Shown here: one piece after another, positions 38,660 through 48,567 of the stretch | Numbering within the stretch: position 1 is the first letter of the stretch | Layout: each line of letters opens with the position of its first letter | NCBI GenBank assembly: GCA_002496565.1 | Contig: DAKJ01000018.1 | Location: 648,572 to 712,571, forward strand | Reading direction: 5' to 3' | DNA: 64,000 nt | Source: Methanosarcina sp. UBA289 | GTDB taxonomy: Archaea; Halobacteriota; Methanosarcinia; Methanosarcinales; Methanosarcinaceae | Position numbers and translations under genes: made by a program | The notes under the pieces: model-generated | What the model was told of the DNA's origin: nothing | Databases searched by the model: none | What the model saw: only the letters and a program-made list of their open reading frames with translations

Positions 38660-38863
38660 AGTGGGATCCGGTTATCAGAATAGTAAAAGTAGTTAATTAG
38701 TTTATCCCATAAATTTATTTATTTTTTTTCGAGTTAAAGAATAAAGGTTTAGTACGAACTCAAGAACAAGGGTTTAATACATTTTGGAAGAGAAGTATTT
38801 ATAGGATTAACTCTCTCCTCTGTCTGCTTTTGAGGCATCCGAAGCGAAAAAGAGCAAAAGATT

Positions 38864-40069
38864 ATGAAAGTACTTGAAGTATGTCAGGAATTTCCAAACA
38901 GGTATTATCCTCAACTTGGGACATTCATAAAGCAGAGTATCGACTCAATTGCAAACCAGGGCGTAGATGTCACAGTTATTTCTCCAAAACCATTCGTCCT
39001 TCCTTTCTCTGCGTTTCCGTATCATAACTTTTCTAAACTGCCGCGGATTGAGCATACTGAAAAATACGACCTTCATTATCCACACTACATATATGCCGTT
39101 CCCAAAAAGTATTTTTATCCGGTAACAGGGTTTTCATACTCTCACTTCGTGTTCGAATATGCGATCAAAAACATAAAGCCAGAACCAGACCTTATCCACG
39201 CACACTTTTCATATCCTGACGGATATGGAATGATGAAGCTTGCAAAGAAATGGAAAGTTCCTCTTGTAATAAGTGCTCTCGGTACCATAGAAAGAAAAGT
39301 TGCTTATGAGGGTTCCTATACCTCAAGACAGATTATAGAGGCGATGAATTTTGCAGATAAGGTTCTTTCTGTCAGCGAGGATCTCAAGCTCCACATAGTA
39401 AATCTGGGAATAGACGAAGAGAAAGTTCATGTAGTTCCCAATGGTGTTGATATCGAGGAGTTCAAACCTGCAGGAAAAGCACATGCAAGGAAGCTGTTAA
39501 ATTTGCCGCAGGATAAGAATATTGTTCTATTCGTAGGAGCCCTTAGAAAAATAAAAGGTGTGGACTACCTTATTGAAGCTGCAAAGGATTTTGTGAACAC
39601 AAATACCGATCTTTTTATGGTAGGTAGGGACGACGGCTTGAGAAAAAGTCTGGAAAAAAGGGCACAAGAGCTTAAAATTGCAGATCACATTAGATTCACC
39701 GGGCCAGTAAACCATGAGGATGTCCCGCTCTGGATCTCAGCTTCGGATATCCTGGTATTGCCTTCCCTTTCAGAGGGCAGACCAAATGTAGTACTCGAAG
39801 CGCTTGCCTGTGAAGTCCCGGTTGTGGCAACTGATGTAGGCGGGATACCTGAACTTATGGTTGATGGAGAAACAGGCTACCTGGTACCTGCAAAAAACCC
39901 TCTAGAATTATCCAGAAAAATTAATAAACTGCTTGAGAATAAAAACCAGAGAGAAAGTATGGGAAAACTCGGGCGTAAAAGCATAATTCAGAGAGGACTA
40001 ACCTGGAAAGCTCATGGAAAAAAGACTGTGGATATGTACTCAGAGCTTTTGGGGAAGACTTCGAAATAA
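38864..40069 (+). CDS. Family 4 (GT-B) glycosyltransferase
   Basis: 401 residues. The N-terminal half has VCQEFPNRYYPQLGTFIKQS and DLIHAHFSYPDGYGMMKLAK, the latter typical of GT4 enzymes of the WcaL/colanic-acid kind. The donor half has VPNGVDIEEFKP, VLFVGALRKIKGVDYLIEAA, FTGPVNHEDVPLWISASDIL and PSLSEGRPNVVLEALACEVP, containing the E-x7-E signature, then ATDVGGIPELM. It transfers a sugar from a nucleotide donor at the cytoplasmic face. It is more similar to common bacterial GT4 proteins than to its neighbour at 37475. The ribosome site is weak. It is the only plus-strand gene between 27 and 45 kb. Confidence 0.88.
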   Translation: MKVLEVCQEFPNRYYPQLGTFIKQSIDSIANQGVDVTVISPKPFVLPFSAFPYHNFSKLPRIEHTEKYDLHYPHYIYAVPKKYFYPVTGFSYSHFVFEYAIKNIKPEPDLIHAHFSYPDGYGMMKLAKKWKVPLVISALGTIERKVAYEGSYTSRQIIEAMNFADKVLSVSEDLKLHIVNLGIDEEKVHVVPNGVDIEEFKPAGKAHARKLLNLPQDKNIVLFVGALRKIKGVDYLIEAAKDFVNTNTDLFMVGRDDGLRKSLEKRAQELKIADHIRFTGPVNHEDVPLWISASDILVLPSLSEGRPNVVLEALACEVPVVATDVGGIPELMVDGETGYLVPAKNPLELSRKINKLLENKNQRESMGKLGRKSIIQRGLTWKAHGKKTVDMYSELLGKTSK

Positions 40070-40252
40070 ATCTGAGTCCCTTAGCTTATACTTTTTTAAA
40101 TTCCTGAGTTTGGCTAAATAACAGACCTTGAAGTCCACAGAATAGCAGCTCAAACCCCACAAAAGCTTTTACTCATGTAAAGATGCTGCTTATACTATTT
40201 TACCTAGGAATAAAAACGGACATTGGAATAAAGTATCTGTAAAAAATAAACT

Positions 40253-42286
40253 TCAGAAGTTATTTAACTCCTGATCATTTACTCTCTGGTTATTTAACCC
40301 CTGATTATTTAATCCCTTATGGGGAATAAAAATATCTACCGATGGATTTGAATAAATTTTACCAAGCCCTTCAAGATTGCTTTCAAGCTCGAGTTTATTT
40401 TCAGGCATCCCCGAATAGAAATAGTTTGCAGTATCTTTCAGAGTGCTTTCCTCACTGCCAAAGTATAATCCACTCCTGAGAAATTCGTTGGTTCTGAGAA
40501 GTACATAACCCTTGTATTCTGGGAGTTTATTTACATCACCGATTCTATAATTATCATAAGATAAAATATTCAATTCCGCGGATTTTTGAGGGATCAACGG
40601 GGCGTAAAAGAACCTTGAAGCATAATAATCGGTATAAATTGACTTAGTTGAGGAATCAACAGGAACATATTTGAAAATATGATTAAAGCCACTTAACTCT
40701 TCGGAAGTAAAGTATTCGTGTTTTGCTTCTTGACCAAGAAAATCCGAATCTGCAATACTGAAGACAGAAGAGATTAAAACGAAAGTAGAGAATAACAAAA
40801 TCACTAAGAAAGCAGAATTTACTTTCTTGGAGGATTTATTAGCAATATAATTCCAGAATATATACAGTCCGTACCCCATTGCAAAAGCCATAAAGGGACT
40901 GACAAATAGCATAAACCGATCAACCCTGAAGAGGACTCTGAACTGCCAGATTGTGTTGAGGGGATTGGGAATATAAAATACTAGAGTTAATAGAGCAAAT
41001 AACCCCAGCACAGAAGCATAATTTTTCTTGTAATTTTTCAGGAGAAAACCTATTCCTATTAAGGCAAAGAACAAAAATACTGATTTATCCAGAAGCCCTA
41101 CTAAACTACTCAAGCTCTCCTGAAGAACTTCTGAACCTCCAGCAGTCAGAACCATAGAATCCAAGAACTGGCTCTGCAAACGGGGAGCCAGGCTCCTCTG
41201 TACAAATACATATGCTACAAAGAACCAGTAAGCAGTAAAAATGACATTAAGCAGTATAAAAAAGGGCTTGCTGATGTAGTTGCCGTTCCCTACCATATAT
41301 TCCGATGCAAGAAGAATAACCAGTAATAAGGCAAGCTGTGGAAGAGAGACGTTGTGAACTAGGGTTAAAAAAACTGCAACAATTACTGAGAGGATTTTTA
41401 AGGAAAGTTTATCCTTTTTGAAATTGACACTATAAACTAGGTACAATAGTATAATGAACATTATAAATGCCATTGTACGGGTGATTACATTTGTACCATA
41501 GTAGAGTACAGTAGAACTCACGGAGAACAGCAAGCATGAGAGGAGTGAAATCTGCCTGTTGTTAGTTATGTAATTAAAAAGGTAATAAAGGAAAACTATG
41601 GTTATTGCATAGATAGGTGCAGTTACCAGAAAAAGTGAATTCTTTGCGCCTATATGTAAGATCTCGGAAGCCTCTGCAATAAACACGTGATAAAGAGGGA
41701 AGTAAGCATAATCACTTAAGGAAGTTGGGATTGTTTTCCCGGCCATTGCAGTAACTTCTGAAATAAAGATGTGAGGCAGGATGTCTGTGGTACCAACATA
41801 GAAAGCGTGATTTAAAGTTACACTGAAAATTAAATTACATGCAATTAAGACAGATTCTGCCAGAATGAGGGGAGGGTTTACATCTTTAGAGAAAATTTGG
41901 AAGAATACCGATAGATAAACCCCTAAAATAAAGAAGAAATAATATAGTGGCCTATTTCCTGGAGACAGCAAAAGTACAACTATGGAACCAATATAAAATA
42001 TCCCGAACAGATAAGTAAGGGATTTTGTACTCAATGATGGAAAGAGATCTATATCGTGCAAACTTACATCTTTTTTGTAAATGAACAGTATGAAAAGACA
42101 GGAAAGTATTGCAGGTATTCCTGTAAATAGACCTCGAAGTGCATAACCGAACTTTCCGGCTGCAAACATCCATAAGAAAGCGAATATTACTGCGAAAATT
42201 ACAGCTAGCGGAAACAGGAAAGAAATTAATCTCATTAAACGGTTATTGTCCAATTTGAATCCTGCTTCATTACTTACTCCTAACAT
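40253..42286 (-). CDS. Polytopic membrane protein, probable GT-C glycosyltransferase, with a repeat tail
   Basis: 677 residues with about fourteen hydrophobic helices over residues 15-500, then a soluble domain of about 160 residues. The first outside loop has YVGTTDILPHIFISEV (D-x-x-x-H) and DYAYFPLYHVFIAEA, as in the 13424 protein (GYDAYFHANM, YYPLAHIF). This fits a GT-C transferase using a lipid-linked sugar outside the cell. RVDRFMLFVSPFMAFAMG later is another family-like segment. The last 20 residues consist of short repeats (LNNQGLNNQRVNDQELNN) from an imperfect DNA repeat at 40258-40315. The gene is 187 bases downstream of the GT2 at 42474 and may share its transcript. Confidence 0.6.
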   Translation of the reverse strand: MLGVSNEAGFKLDNNRLMRLISFLFPLAVIFAVIFAFLWMFAAGKFGYALRGLFTGIPAILSCLFILFIYKKDVSLHDIDLFPSLSTKSLTYLFGIFYIGSIVVLLLSPGNRPLYYFFFILGVYLSVFFQIFSKDVNPPLILAESVLIACNLIFSVTLNHAFYVGTTDILPHIFISEVTAMAGKTIPTSLSDYAYFPLYHVFIAEASEILHIGAKNSLFLVTAPIYAITIVFLYYLFNYITNNRQISLLSCLLFSVSSTVLYYGTNVITRTMAFIMFIILLYLVYSVNFKKDKLSLKILSVIVAVFLTLVHNVSLPQLALLLVILLASEYMVGNGNYISKPFFILLNVIFTAYWFFVAYVFVQRSLAPRLQSQFLDSMVLTAGGSEVLQESLSSLVGLLDKSVFLFFALIGIGFLLKNYKKNYASVLGLFALLTLVFYIPNPLNTIWQFRVLFRVDRFMLFVSPFMAFAMGYGLYIFWNYIANKSSKKVNSAFLVILLFSTFVLISSVFSIADSDFLGQEAKHEYFTSEELSGFNHIFKYVPVDSSTKSIYTDYYASRFFYAPLIPQKSAELNILSYDNYRIGDVNKLPEYKGYVLLRTNEFLRSGLYFGSEESTLKDTANYFYSGMPENKLELESNLEGLGKIYSNPSVDIFIPHKGLNNQGLNNQRVNDQELNNF
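40258..40315 (-). repeat. Short imperfect tandem repeats at the 3' end of the 40253 gene
   Basis: Units of about 15-24 bases built on ttatttaa-cccctga occur three to four times and encode LNNQG, LNNQR and VNDQE at the C terminus of the membrane protein. They look like a recent slippage expansion. Confidence 0.6.
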
Positions 42287-42473
42287 ACTATCTCCATGAC
42301 CTTAAATACTCATAATTTCATAGATTGAATAAACATACAATCCAAAATTCTGTGTTTGAAAATTAATGAGAGTTCATCAGGGCCTTATTGATTAAGAAGA
42401 TTTTGCCCCAAAAAGACTCCCAAAATTCAAGTGTTTCGGTCGCTTTTTCAATGTAGTAAAATAAATATCATTA

Positions 42474-43487
42474 TTAAGTGTCCGAGCAGGAACTGACTTT
42501 TGAGATAAGAGGAGAATTTGTGAAGCTGTACAAAAATCCCAATCCATAGGCAATGTGCTGCACAGGAATAATAACTAGGGAAAAAAGGCCATATTTTGAT
42601 TTCATTTTAGAGGTGACCTGGATTGAGGTAATAAAGACTAGAATAAAATACATGGCCATGAGTGCAAGAAGAAGCAGGATTGAAGCGGGATATTTGATAG
42701 AAGCAACAAGCAAAAGGGCTGCAAATACGATGGCAATTGAAGGCAGAAAAGCATACCAACGGACAAATTCTCCATGCTTCTTGAAAAGTTCTGCCATCCA
42801 CATACCATATTTAAACATCCTTACGGAAAAGGATTTGAGCGTTCCTCTTCTATGATGCAGGACCTGCGCTTCTGGAATGTACAAAAACTTGTTACCTTTC
42901 TTACCAATTCTGTAGTTCAGGTCACAATCCTGGCCCACTATAAACCGCTCGTCAAAACCCCCAGCTTCCTGAATTGCTACTTTTTTGTACATTGCATTAC
43001 AGTTAGGGAGAGAGCCGACATAATGCTTTTTTATGGAGTTTTTGGACTGAGCTGAGCCTCCTGACCCCAAGAAAGATTCCTGGGCATATCCCACCACCCT
43101 GCCAAATATAGGATCAGTATCAAAGATCAGGTTAGGCCCCCCAAAACACACAGCTTCATCTGGAGAGTCTTGCATTTCATGGACAAGAACTTTCAACCAC
43201 TGAGGATCGACTTTACAGTCTCCATCAGTAAACGCGACAAGTTCTCCCCTGGAATTCTTCACACCAAGGTTTCTTGCAGCTGCAACATTTTTCTTTTCAT
43301 TCAAAAGGAGTTTGACAGGATATTTCTGTACTATATCGCGCGTTTTGTCTGTGGACATGCCATCAACGATAATAATCTCGTAAGAATCTTGTGGGTAGTC
43401 TAGATTAATAAGTGATTCAATACATTCTTCAATGAATTTTTCTTCGTTACGAATACCTACTACGACTGAAACGAAAGGGTATTTCAT
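42474..43487 (-). CDS. Family 2 glycosyltransferase with C-terminal membrane helices
   Basis: 337 residues. The GT-A domain has VSVVVGIRNEEKFIEECIES, IIVDGMSTDKT (first Asp), NLGVKNSRGELVAFTDGDCK with the DGD metal site near residue 94, NCNAMYKK and GGFDERFIVGQDCDLNYRI, with the catalytic Asp region. RRGTLKSFSVRMFKYGMW follows, then three hydrophobic helices to about residue 320. It resembles the hyaluronan- and succinoglycan-type transferases that act at the membrane. The ATG is preceded by GGGGTC. It lies 25 bases after the stop of the GT2 at 43513, so the pair is cotranscribed. Confidence 0.87.
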   Translation of the reverse strand: MKYPFVSVVVGIRNEEKFIEECIESLINLDYPQDSYEIIIVDGMSTDKTRDIVQKYPVKLLLNEKKNVAAARNLGVKNSRGELVAFTDGDCKVDPQWLKVLVHEMQDSPDEAVCFGGPNLIFDTDPIFGRVVGYAQESFLGSGGSAQSKNSIKKHYVGSLPNCNAMYKKVAIQEAGGFDERFIVGQDCDLNYRIGKKGNKFLYIPEAQVLHHRRGTLKSFSVRMFKYGMWMAELFKKHGEFVRWYAFLPSIAIVFAALLLVASIKYPASILLLLALMAMYFILVFITSIQVTSKMKSKYGLFSLVIIPVQHIAYGLGFLYSFTNSPLISKVSSCSDT

Positions 43488-43512
43488 ACAAATTGACCCC
43501 GTTTTGACATTA

Positions 43513-44415
43513 TTATTTTCGGATATTCTCGTTTAGAAATATCATCCTTGAGATGGCATGCAGTATTATTCCGGTAAATACCATAAAGGCTCCTATAACC
43601 GTCAGCATTACCATAAGGAGTGTTGGCCCGAAGCGCAGAGATCCTCCCTGAAGAAAATCCTGTAAAAATATCAGTCCCATAAGAAAGCCTGTAGATGTCA
43701 TAATCAGACCAGGAACGGAGAAATAATACAGAGGGCGTCTGTACTCCATATCTTTAAGGATGCGGAACAGGACTCTGGGCCCATGTATGAAAGGATGCTC
43801 ACTTGAGCAGTCCTCAAGATCATACCTGCAATGGATTTCTACCTCAGTAAACTTCAGTTTGTGATCTTTGGCCTGAATGAGAATTTCAGAGCCTGCAGAC
43901 ATATCTGTACCATTCAAATTTATGTTTTCAATAGCTTTTTTTCCATAAGCTCGAAAGCCACTTTGAGAATCCGTTACATTCAGACCGCCTGCAATATAGG
44001 TTGCGATATCAAGGACTTTCATCCCAAATTTACGATAAACAGGGACATTTTTACCGTTACCATTGACAAATCTTGAGCCAATTACCAGGTCAAACCCATC
44101 TTGTAAGGGTTCAAGAAGCTTGGGAATTTCGGAGGGGTCATGTTGACCATCAGAGTCAATTATGACCATAGCACCTGCATCGAGCTTACGGGCGGTTTCA
44201 AAGCAATTCCTTAGGGCTGCTCCATATCCCTTATTTGTTTCGTGACGAACTACATAAGCGCCAAGAGATTCGGCAATGTCGACAGTATTATCAGTGCTTC
44301 CGTCATCTACAACTACCACTCTGTCGACGTATTTTTTGCAACCATTGATAACATCTGCAATGGCATGAGCTTCGTTATAGGCAGGCATGGCTGCAATCGT
44401 AATGGCCATACGCAA
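43513..44415 (-). CDS. Dolichyl-phosphate sugar synthase-type GT2
   Basis: 300 residues. AAMPAYNEAHAIADVI, VVVVDDGSTDNTVDIAESLG, RHETNKGYGAALRNCF and VIIDSDGQHDPSEIPKL carry the DxD. IGSRFVNGNGKNVPVYRKFG and VTDSQSGFRAYGKKAIEN complete the DPM1/DPG synthase pattern. Two hydrophobic helices near 235-290 anchor it. It loads a hexose or acetamido sugar onto dolichyl phosphate, giving donors for GT-C enzymes such as those at 13424 and 40253. The frame begins at a TTG seven bases after GAGGT; an ATG two codons later (44409) is also possible. First of a two-gene unit with 42474. It is closely related to the transferase at 56152. Confidence 0.87.
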   Translation of the reverse strand: MRMAITIAAMPAYNEAHAIADVINGCKKYVDRVVVVDDGSTDNTVDIAESLGAYVVRHETNKGYGAALRNCFETARKLDAGAMVIIDSDGQHDPSEIPKLLEPLQDGFDLVIGSRFVNGNGKNVPVYRKFGMKVLDIATYIAGGLNVTDSQSGFRAYGKKAIENINLNGTDMSAGSEILIQAKDHKLKFTEVEIHCRYDLEDCSSEHPFIHGPRVLFRILKDMEYRRPLYYFSVPGLIMTSTGFLMGLIFLQDFLQGGSLRFGPTLLMVMLTVIGAFMVFTGIILHAISRMIFLNENIRK

Positions 44416-45313
44416 TCATCTACCTCTTTGAAGATAAAAGCAAGAAGTGCCCTTAGTAACATAGTTAATTAGAGAAGAATCAGTAAAAATTCCAAATTTG
44501 ACTAATATATTTTTCAGAGTCATCGCTCCATAATTTTTAGAGGGTTTCAAAAGGTCTTTTACGGTTACATTTACAGAGAATCAAATGGGGGAGTTTTTTT
44601 CCTCCTTTTACCCAAAAGGAGGAATATAAATACTCTGTAAGTGTGTCACGGCATTTATTATAAGACCAGTATCTGTTTTAATATACGAGCTATATAAGCA
44701 TTTAGACACAAAAAATAATTAATCAGTAATCCCGATGGCGAAAAAGAATTAAACTCATATAAAAGCTTTTTAGCCTTAATAATAGCTCAACAGGTATTTA
44801 TTATTCACATGACATAAAGAAAAAATTGAAGAAAAAATTACGCAGATATAAAAATCAAAGACTTTATTGTGATATTGTCAAACCTTTACAAACCTGCTGA
44901 GTAAACTCGGAAACTTTAGATAAAAAGTTACATAACTTTAAACTTAAAAGGCAAGAACTTCTTTCAAGAAGATAGAAAAAAAGGGAAAAGTATTTTAGAT
45001 ATAACAAGCAGGAAAAGGGAAAGATATTTTATACAACGAGGTAATTGAGTAGATCGGGTTAAAACATTCTTGAAAACGAATACAATTTCAGGAAAATATA
45101 TTCTGCTAAATCAGAAGAAAACCGGGATTAAAGCCCGGATAGTTTTCACCTTTCCGGCGTAATTCTTCATAATTGAAGATTAAAGCAGCTGGTGAAGAGG
45201 AATCGGAAGGTTTCCGAAAAACCTCATAGGGAACAAAGAAATTGGCAGATTAGCCCGAATAAAGAAAAGACTGGGAAGCCAAAAAAACATAAAACCGTGT
45301 TATGAGGAGTTAT
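44416..45313. other. Intergenic, about 900 bases, with two hairpins
   Basis: Spacer between divergent genes. A perfect hairpin lies at 44600-44623 (tcctcctttt/aaaaggagga, four-base loop), directly after a T7 run; it is not placed as a terminator for either neighbour. A smaller one, ccggg/cccgg, lies at 45122-45138. No ORF or RNA gene was recognised. It may hold regulatory sites for the DUF1616 cassette. Confidence 0.4.
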
Positions 45314-46201
45314 ATGGCCGGAAACCAAAAGTTCCCATCTGACCTGTTTTTAGTAGCAGGCCTTGTAATTCTCACAGATATTTTCGTACTAATTCCTGAA
45401 CTTAGCGGAAGTTTTATCCGCACAGCTCTTGGTCTACCCCTGATACTCTTCCTTCCAGGGTACGCCCTCATAGCCATGCTTTTTCCAGAAAAAAGCGGAC
45501 TTGAAGGAATAGAGAGAATAGCTCTTTCTGTTGCAATGAGTGTCGCAGTTCTGCCTTTGATAGGGCTTGCACTTAATTTTACCCCCTGGGGAATCAAGGA
45601 TATCCCTCTCATTACAACTGTCTCCGTATTTACTCTGCTCATGTTGGTAGCAGCATACGTTAGGAGAAGATATCTACCCGCAGACAGGACATTTGAGGTA
45701 TCATTCAGAGCCCTTGCCCACACCCTGCTATCAGGAGTTACGGGAAAGCAAGGATCAAAAACTGAGAGAAACCTCAGGATAGTTCTAGCTCTTTCTTTTT
45801 TGATCTTGATCGGAACTGTAGCTTACGTTGTTATGGTGCCTCAGGACAGAGATCAATATACAGAGTTCTATATCCTTGGGACCAACGGAACAGCTAACAA
45901 CTATACAACAGAGTATATACAGGGAGAAAGTGGGACCTACTTTATAGGAATAACAAATAAAGAGCACAGAACAATGGATTATACAATGGAAGTAAGGCTT
46001 GAGAATGAATCGTTACCTCTTCCGAAAAATTTGCAGCATATCAGGCTTGCCCATAATGCAACCTTGGTAGAACCTCTTGAGATTACGCCTTCTATTGAAG
46101 GAGAAAATATGAAGCTTGAGTTCCTGCTTTTTAATGAGACTGAAAAGAATATACCCTATAAAGACCTTCACCTCTGGATTAATGTTGGAGAGGAGGTGTG
46201 A
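45314..46201 (+). CDS. DUF1616 membrane protein (first cassette)
   Basis: About 295 residues. The N terminus is typical DUF1616: SDLFLVAGLVILTDIFVLIP, LGLPLILFLPGYALIAMLFP and ERIALSVAMSVAVLPLIGLA. Four helices occur before residue 120 and a fifth near 165-185. An outside domain of about 110 residues follows (TEFYILGTNGTANNYTTEYI, YTMEVRLENESLPLP, DLHLWINV), with N-x-S/T sites. The role is unknown; the family often lies beside surface-protein or protein-sorting genes in archaea. The ATG at 45314 has GAGGAGT upstream, while an ATG four codons earlier does not. The CPBP protease gene follows after two bases and uses this gene's last bases (GGAGGTG) as its ribosome site, so the two are coupled. 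It is a paralogue of 57980. Confidence 0.82.
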   Translation: MAGNQKFPSDLFLVAGLVILTDIFVLIPELSGSFIRTALGLPLILFLPGYALIAMLFPEKSGLEGIERIALSVAMSVAVLPLIGLALNFTPWGIKDIPLITTVSVFTLLMLVAAYVRRRYLPADRTFEVSFRALAHTLLSGVTGKQGSKTERNLRIVLALSFLILIGTVAYVVMVPQDRDQYTEFYILGTNGTANNYTTEYIQGESGTYFIGITNKEHRTMDYTMEVRLENESLPLPKNLQHIRLAHNATLVEPLEITPSIEGENMKLEFLLFNETEKNIPYKDLHLWINVGEEV

Positions 46202-46203
46202 AG

Positions 46204-47046
46204 ATGGGAACGTTTGAGAGTCAGAATATAGAGACTCCAGAATATATAAGAACGAAGACGTCTGAGAATCTGAAGGAGAAAACACCTCAGATAAAAAATA
46301 AATGGGTTTACCTGACAATCCCGATTGTATCTATTGCTCTTGGAGAACTGATGATATTTTCGGGAAGGAAACTCGAAGCCATGGTAATATATGCACTGAT
46401 TATGCTTGGGCTTTCCTTTTCCATGATATATATAAAAAATAAGGAAATTCAAAAAACATATCAGGCGCTCATCCTTTTGCCGATCCTGCGTCTGGTAGAC
46501 TTTTCAATGCCCCTTTTCTATGAAGAGAAACTTTACAATCTTATTTTCACATACTGTCTTCTGGCGATTTCTGTAAGCATTGCAGCCATGAATCAGGGCT
46601 TTACTAGCACGCAGCTCGGGATAACCTTTAAAAAAATAGGGAGATATATTCCTCTATCAATATTGATGGGCCTTTTGTTAGGAGTAGGAGAATATATTAT
46701 AGTAGGGAAAAACCCTCTTATTGAGGATTTTTCAATCTTTAACCTCCTGAGTCTCACCATAATTATGGTCTTTTTCGTGAGCCCTGTAGAAGAAATGATC
46801 TTTCGGTCAATCCTGCAGAATCGGTTAGAGATAGTGTTAGGAAGCTGGAAAGCGCTGCTAATTACAAGTATTTTATTCGGGTTAATGCATTCAGGATATG
46901 GGAGCATTTATGAGATATTTTACATATCCTTAGTAGGTGTTTTTATAGGCTATCTATTTCACGGGACACGGAGCCTACCGCTTGTTACGCTAATTCATGG
47001 ATTTATGAATGTATTCTTTTTCGGGGTTATTCCCCTTCTCCTTTAA
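46204..47046 (+). CDS. CPBP (CAAX/Abi-type) intramembrane protease (first cassette)
   Basis: 280 residues with about eight helices. The family's active-site motifs are complete: EEMIFR (Glu196, Glu197, Arg201), FGLMH (Phe225, His229) and HGFMN (His265, Asn269). CPBP proteases cut within or near the membrane; some relatives process prenylated proteins and others act like sortases on C-terminal anchor signals (myxosortases). The link with DUF1616 and with exported proteins near the second copy hints at surface-protein processing, which is inference. The ATG at 46204 lies six bases after GGAGGTG; a GTG two codons earlier overlaps the DUF1616 stop. It is a paralogue of the C-terminal part of the 59378 protein. 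Confidence 0.85.
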   Translation: MGTFESQNIETPEYIRTKTSENLKEKTPQIKNKWVYLTIPIVSIALGELMIFSGRKLEAMVIYALIMLGLSFSMIYIKNKEIQKTYQALILLPILRLVDFSMPLFYEEKLYNLIFTYCLLAISVSIAAMNQGFTSTQLGITFKKIGRYIPLSILMGLLLGVGEYIIVGKNPLIEDFSIFNLLSLTIIMVFFVSPVEEMIFRSILQNRLEIVLGSWKALLITSILFGLMHSGYGSIYEIFYISLVGVFIGYLFHGTRSLPLVTLIHGFMNVFFFGVIPLLL

Positions 47047-47590
47047 ACTCTTTATTTGCAGCAATATACCCCAAAAATACAGAGAAGAGAATTTGATCAA
47101 GGGGATTAAATAAAGGTGAAAGCTTCGACATAGTGAGAACGTTGTTCTTCAATGACTCACAATTATATAGTCGGGAAAAATTCACTTCATGAAGTATAAA
47201 AAGAAAGTATAAAAATGGAACAACTGTTAGCGGTTCTCCTATAATTTCTGTGTTTTCACGTTTTTAGAACTAACCAAAGATTTTAGATACAAACTGTATT
47301 CTGTCTGAGCAAAAAAGTAAATGGAATTGAAATCAATTTCACACTTAAACGAAATTGAAATCAATTATGGTAGTCTTTCTTAAGCAAAAAAGTACTTATC
47401 GAGGAATTAGTTTATTGAGTGAAGCTCAAGATTTTTTAAATATCAGTCTGCTGAGCGCAAGCGTTGTACAGCTTGACTACATCAACGCTAGAAACAAAGA
47501 ACTCCATCCTCCCTAAACGAAAAGGGCTCTGTCCTCCCGAAGCAGAATTCAGGTGAGAAGGAAATTGGACAGTGACCCTCTGAAAAACCA
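47047..47590. other. Intergenic, about 540 bases
   Basis: AT-rich. aattgaaatcaatt occurs twice, at about 47324 and 47349, as a direct repeat. A small inverted repeat agcgttg/caacgct lies near 47468-47492. No gene was seen. Confidence 0.35.
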
Positions 47591-47851
47591 TTAAAAGAGT
47601 GCAACAACCTTATAAAGAAGAATCGCACCAAAGGAAAATAGCAGTGGAATAATTCCCATGTTTAAAGAAGCCTTTACTGGATTTTCCCAGTATTTCGACA
47701 CAGGGAGGAAATCCCTGAGCAAAAGCAATAAAAGCAAAACTGCCGTAGCCACAGACGCGCCGTCAGAAATTCCTGGAATTACAGTCGTTACTGAGAGCGC
47801 ACCTGAAGAAACTGAATTAGACGTGATTAAACTTGTAAGCGTAGCCAACAC
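47591..47851 (-). CDS. Small two-helix membrane protein (first cassette)
   Basis: About 86 residues, converging on the CPBP gene. A Ser/Thr-rich N terminus (SSGALSVTTVIPGISDGASV) leads into helix 1 (AVLLLLLLL). Then come RDFLPVSKYW and the family block ASLNMGIIPLLFSFGAILLY. It matches the copies at 60860 and 23053 in plan and key residues. The open frame starts at a GTG immediately followed by TTG, with GAGGA upstream; which is used is unclear. The function is unknown. Because the same small gene lies in the same place and orientation beside both DUF1616-CPBP pairs, it is probably a partner of them. Confidence 0.6.
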   Translation of the reverse strand: MLATLTSLITSNSVSSGALSVTTVIPGISDGASVATAVLLLLLLLRDFLPVSKYWENPVKASLNMGIIPLLFSFGAILLYKVVALF

Positions 47852-48567
47852 TCCTCGAGTTAATTAGCGTGTTTAAGGAACAAATACGCAATAAGATATA
47901 AAAATCCTCCTCCTGCCATTGACAAATATCAAGAGGAGAAAAATACGAAACCCAATTTTTGAAAAAAGATAGGAGAATCCCCTTAATATATAATGAAAAT
48001 GCTGTGAGCTTGAGTCCGCAATCAAAAGAAAAGACATTCATAACAGCATAATCCCATGAAATACAGAAAGGAAAAAATAACTTCAGGCTACTTTATCAGA
48101 CTTTACTGAATACTTACCTAGTTTAGAGAGAGCCACCATTGTCCTATCACTTGAAGCTTCATGACGGTAAAATGAAGTGATAAGTTAAAAAGAATAGTAT
48201 GGGAAATAAAATAAAAATTTTATTAAGGAGTTATAAGTGCAAAAAAAGGAAAATGCATTGAAAAGTCATTTGAATAAATAAAAAAGGAGAGTAGAAAAAT
48301 AAACCAAATCACTTAAATAACTACAAAGTATATTGACTAAAAAATTAAGAAAAGTTATAGAGTCCTATCATAGTGAGTATCAGAAAAAAGTAGTAACATC
48401 CTCTTGGGGCTTGTCCTGAAAGTTTGGGCTCTCCCGATTATCAGGATTATGAAAAATAAAAAATAGAAGATCTTTAAAAAGAAAAAAATGTTTAAAAGTA
48501 AACAGAGGTTTTATACTCCAACAAAAAGTTTATCTGGTTAACAAAAACCAGAAAAACGGGGGGAACA
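47852..48567. other. Intergenic, about 700 bases
   Basis: AT-rich spacer ahead of the amino-sugar acid operon. No ORF was recognised. The promoter of that operon should lie within about 100 bases of 48568, where CGGGGGGAACA precedes the start. Confidence 0.35.

Noticed and set aside
43831..44472. Plus-strand frames opposite the GT2 at 43513
   Set aside because: Shadows of a clear glycosyltransferase; no independent support.
47324..47362. Repeated aattgaaatcaatt as a regulatory site
   Set aside because: Two copies of a very AT-rich word in an AT-rich spacer; chance cannot be excluded and no gene start is near.
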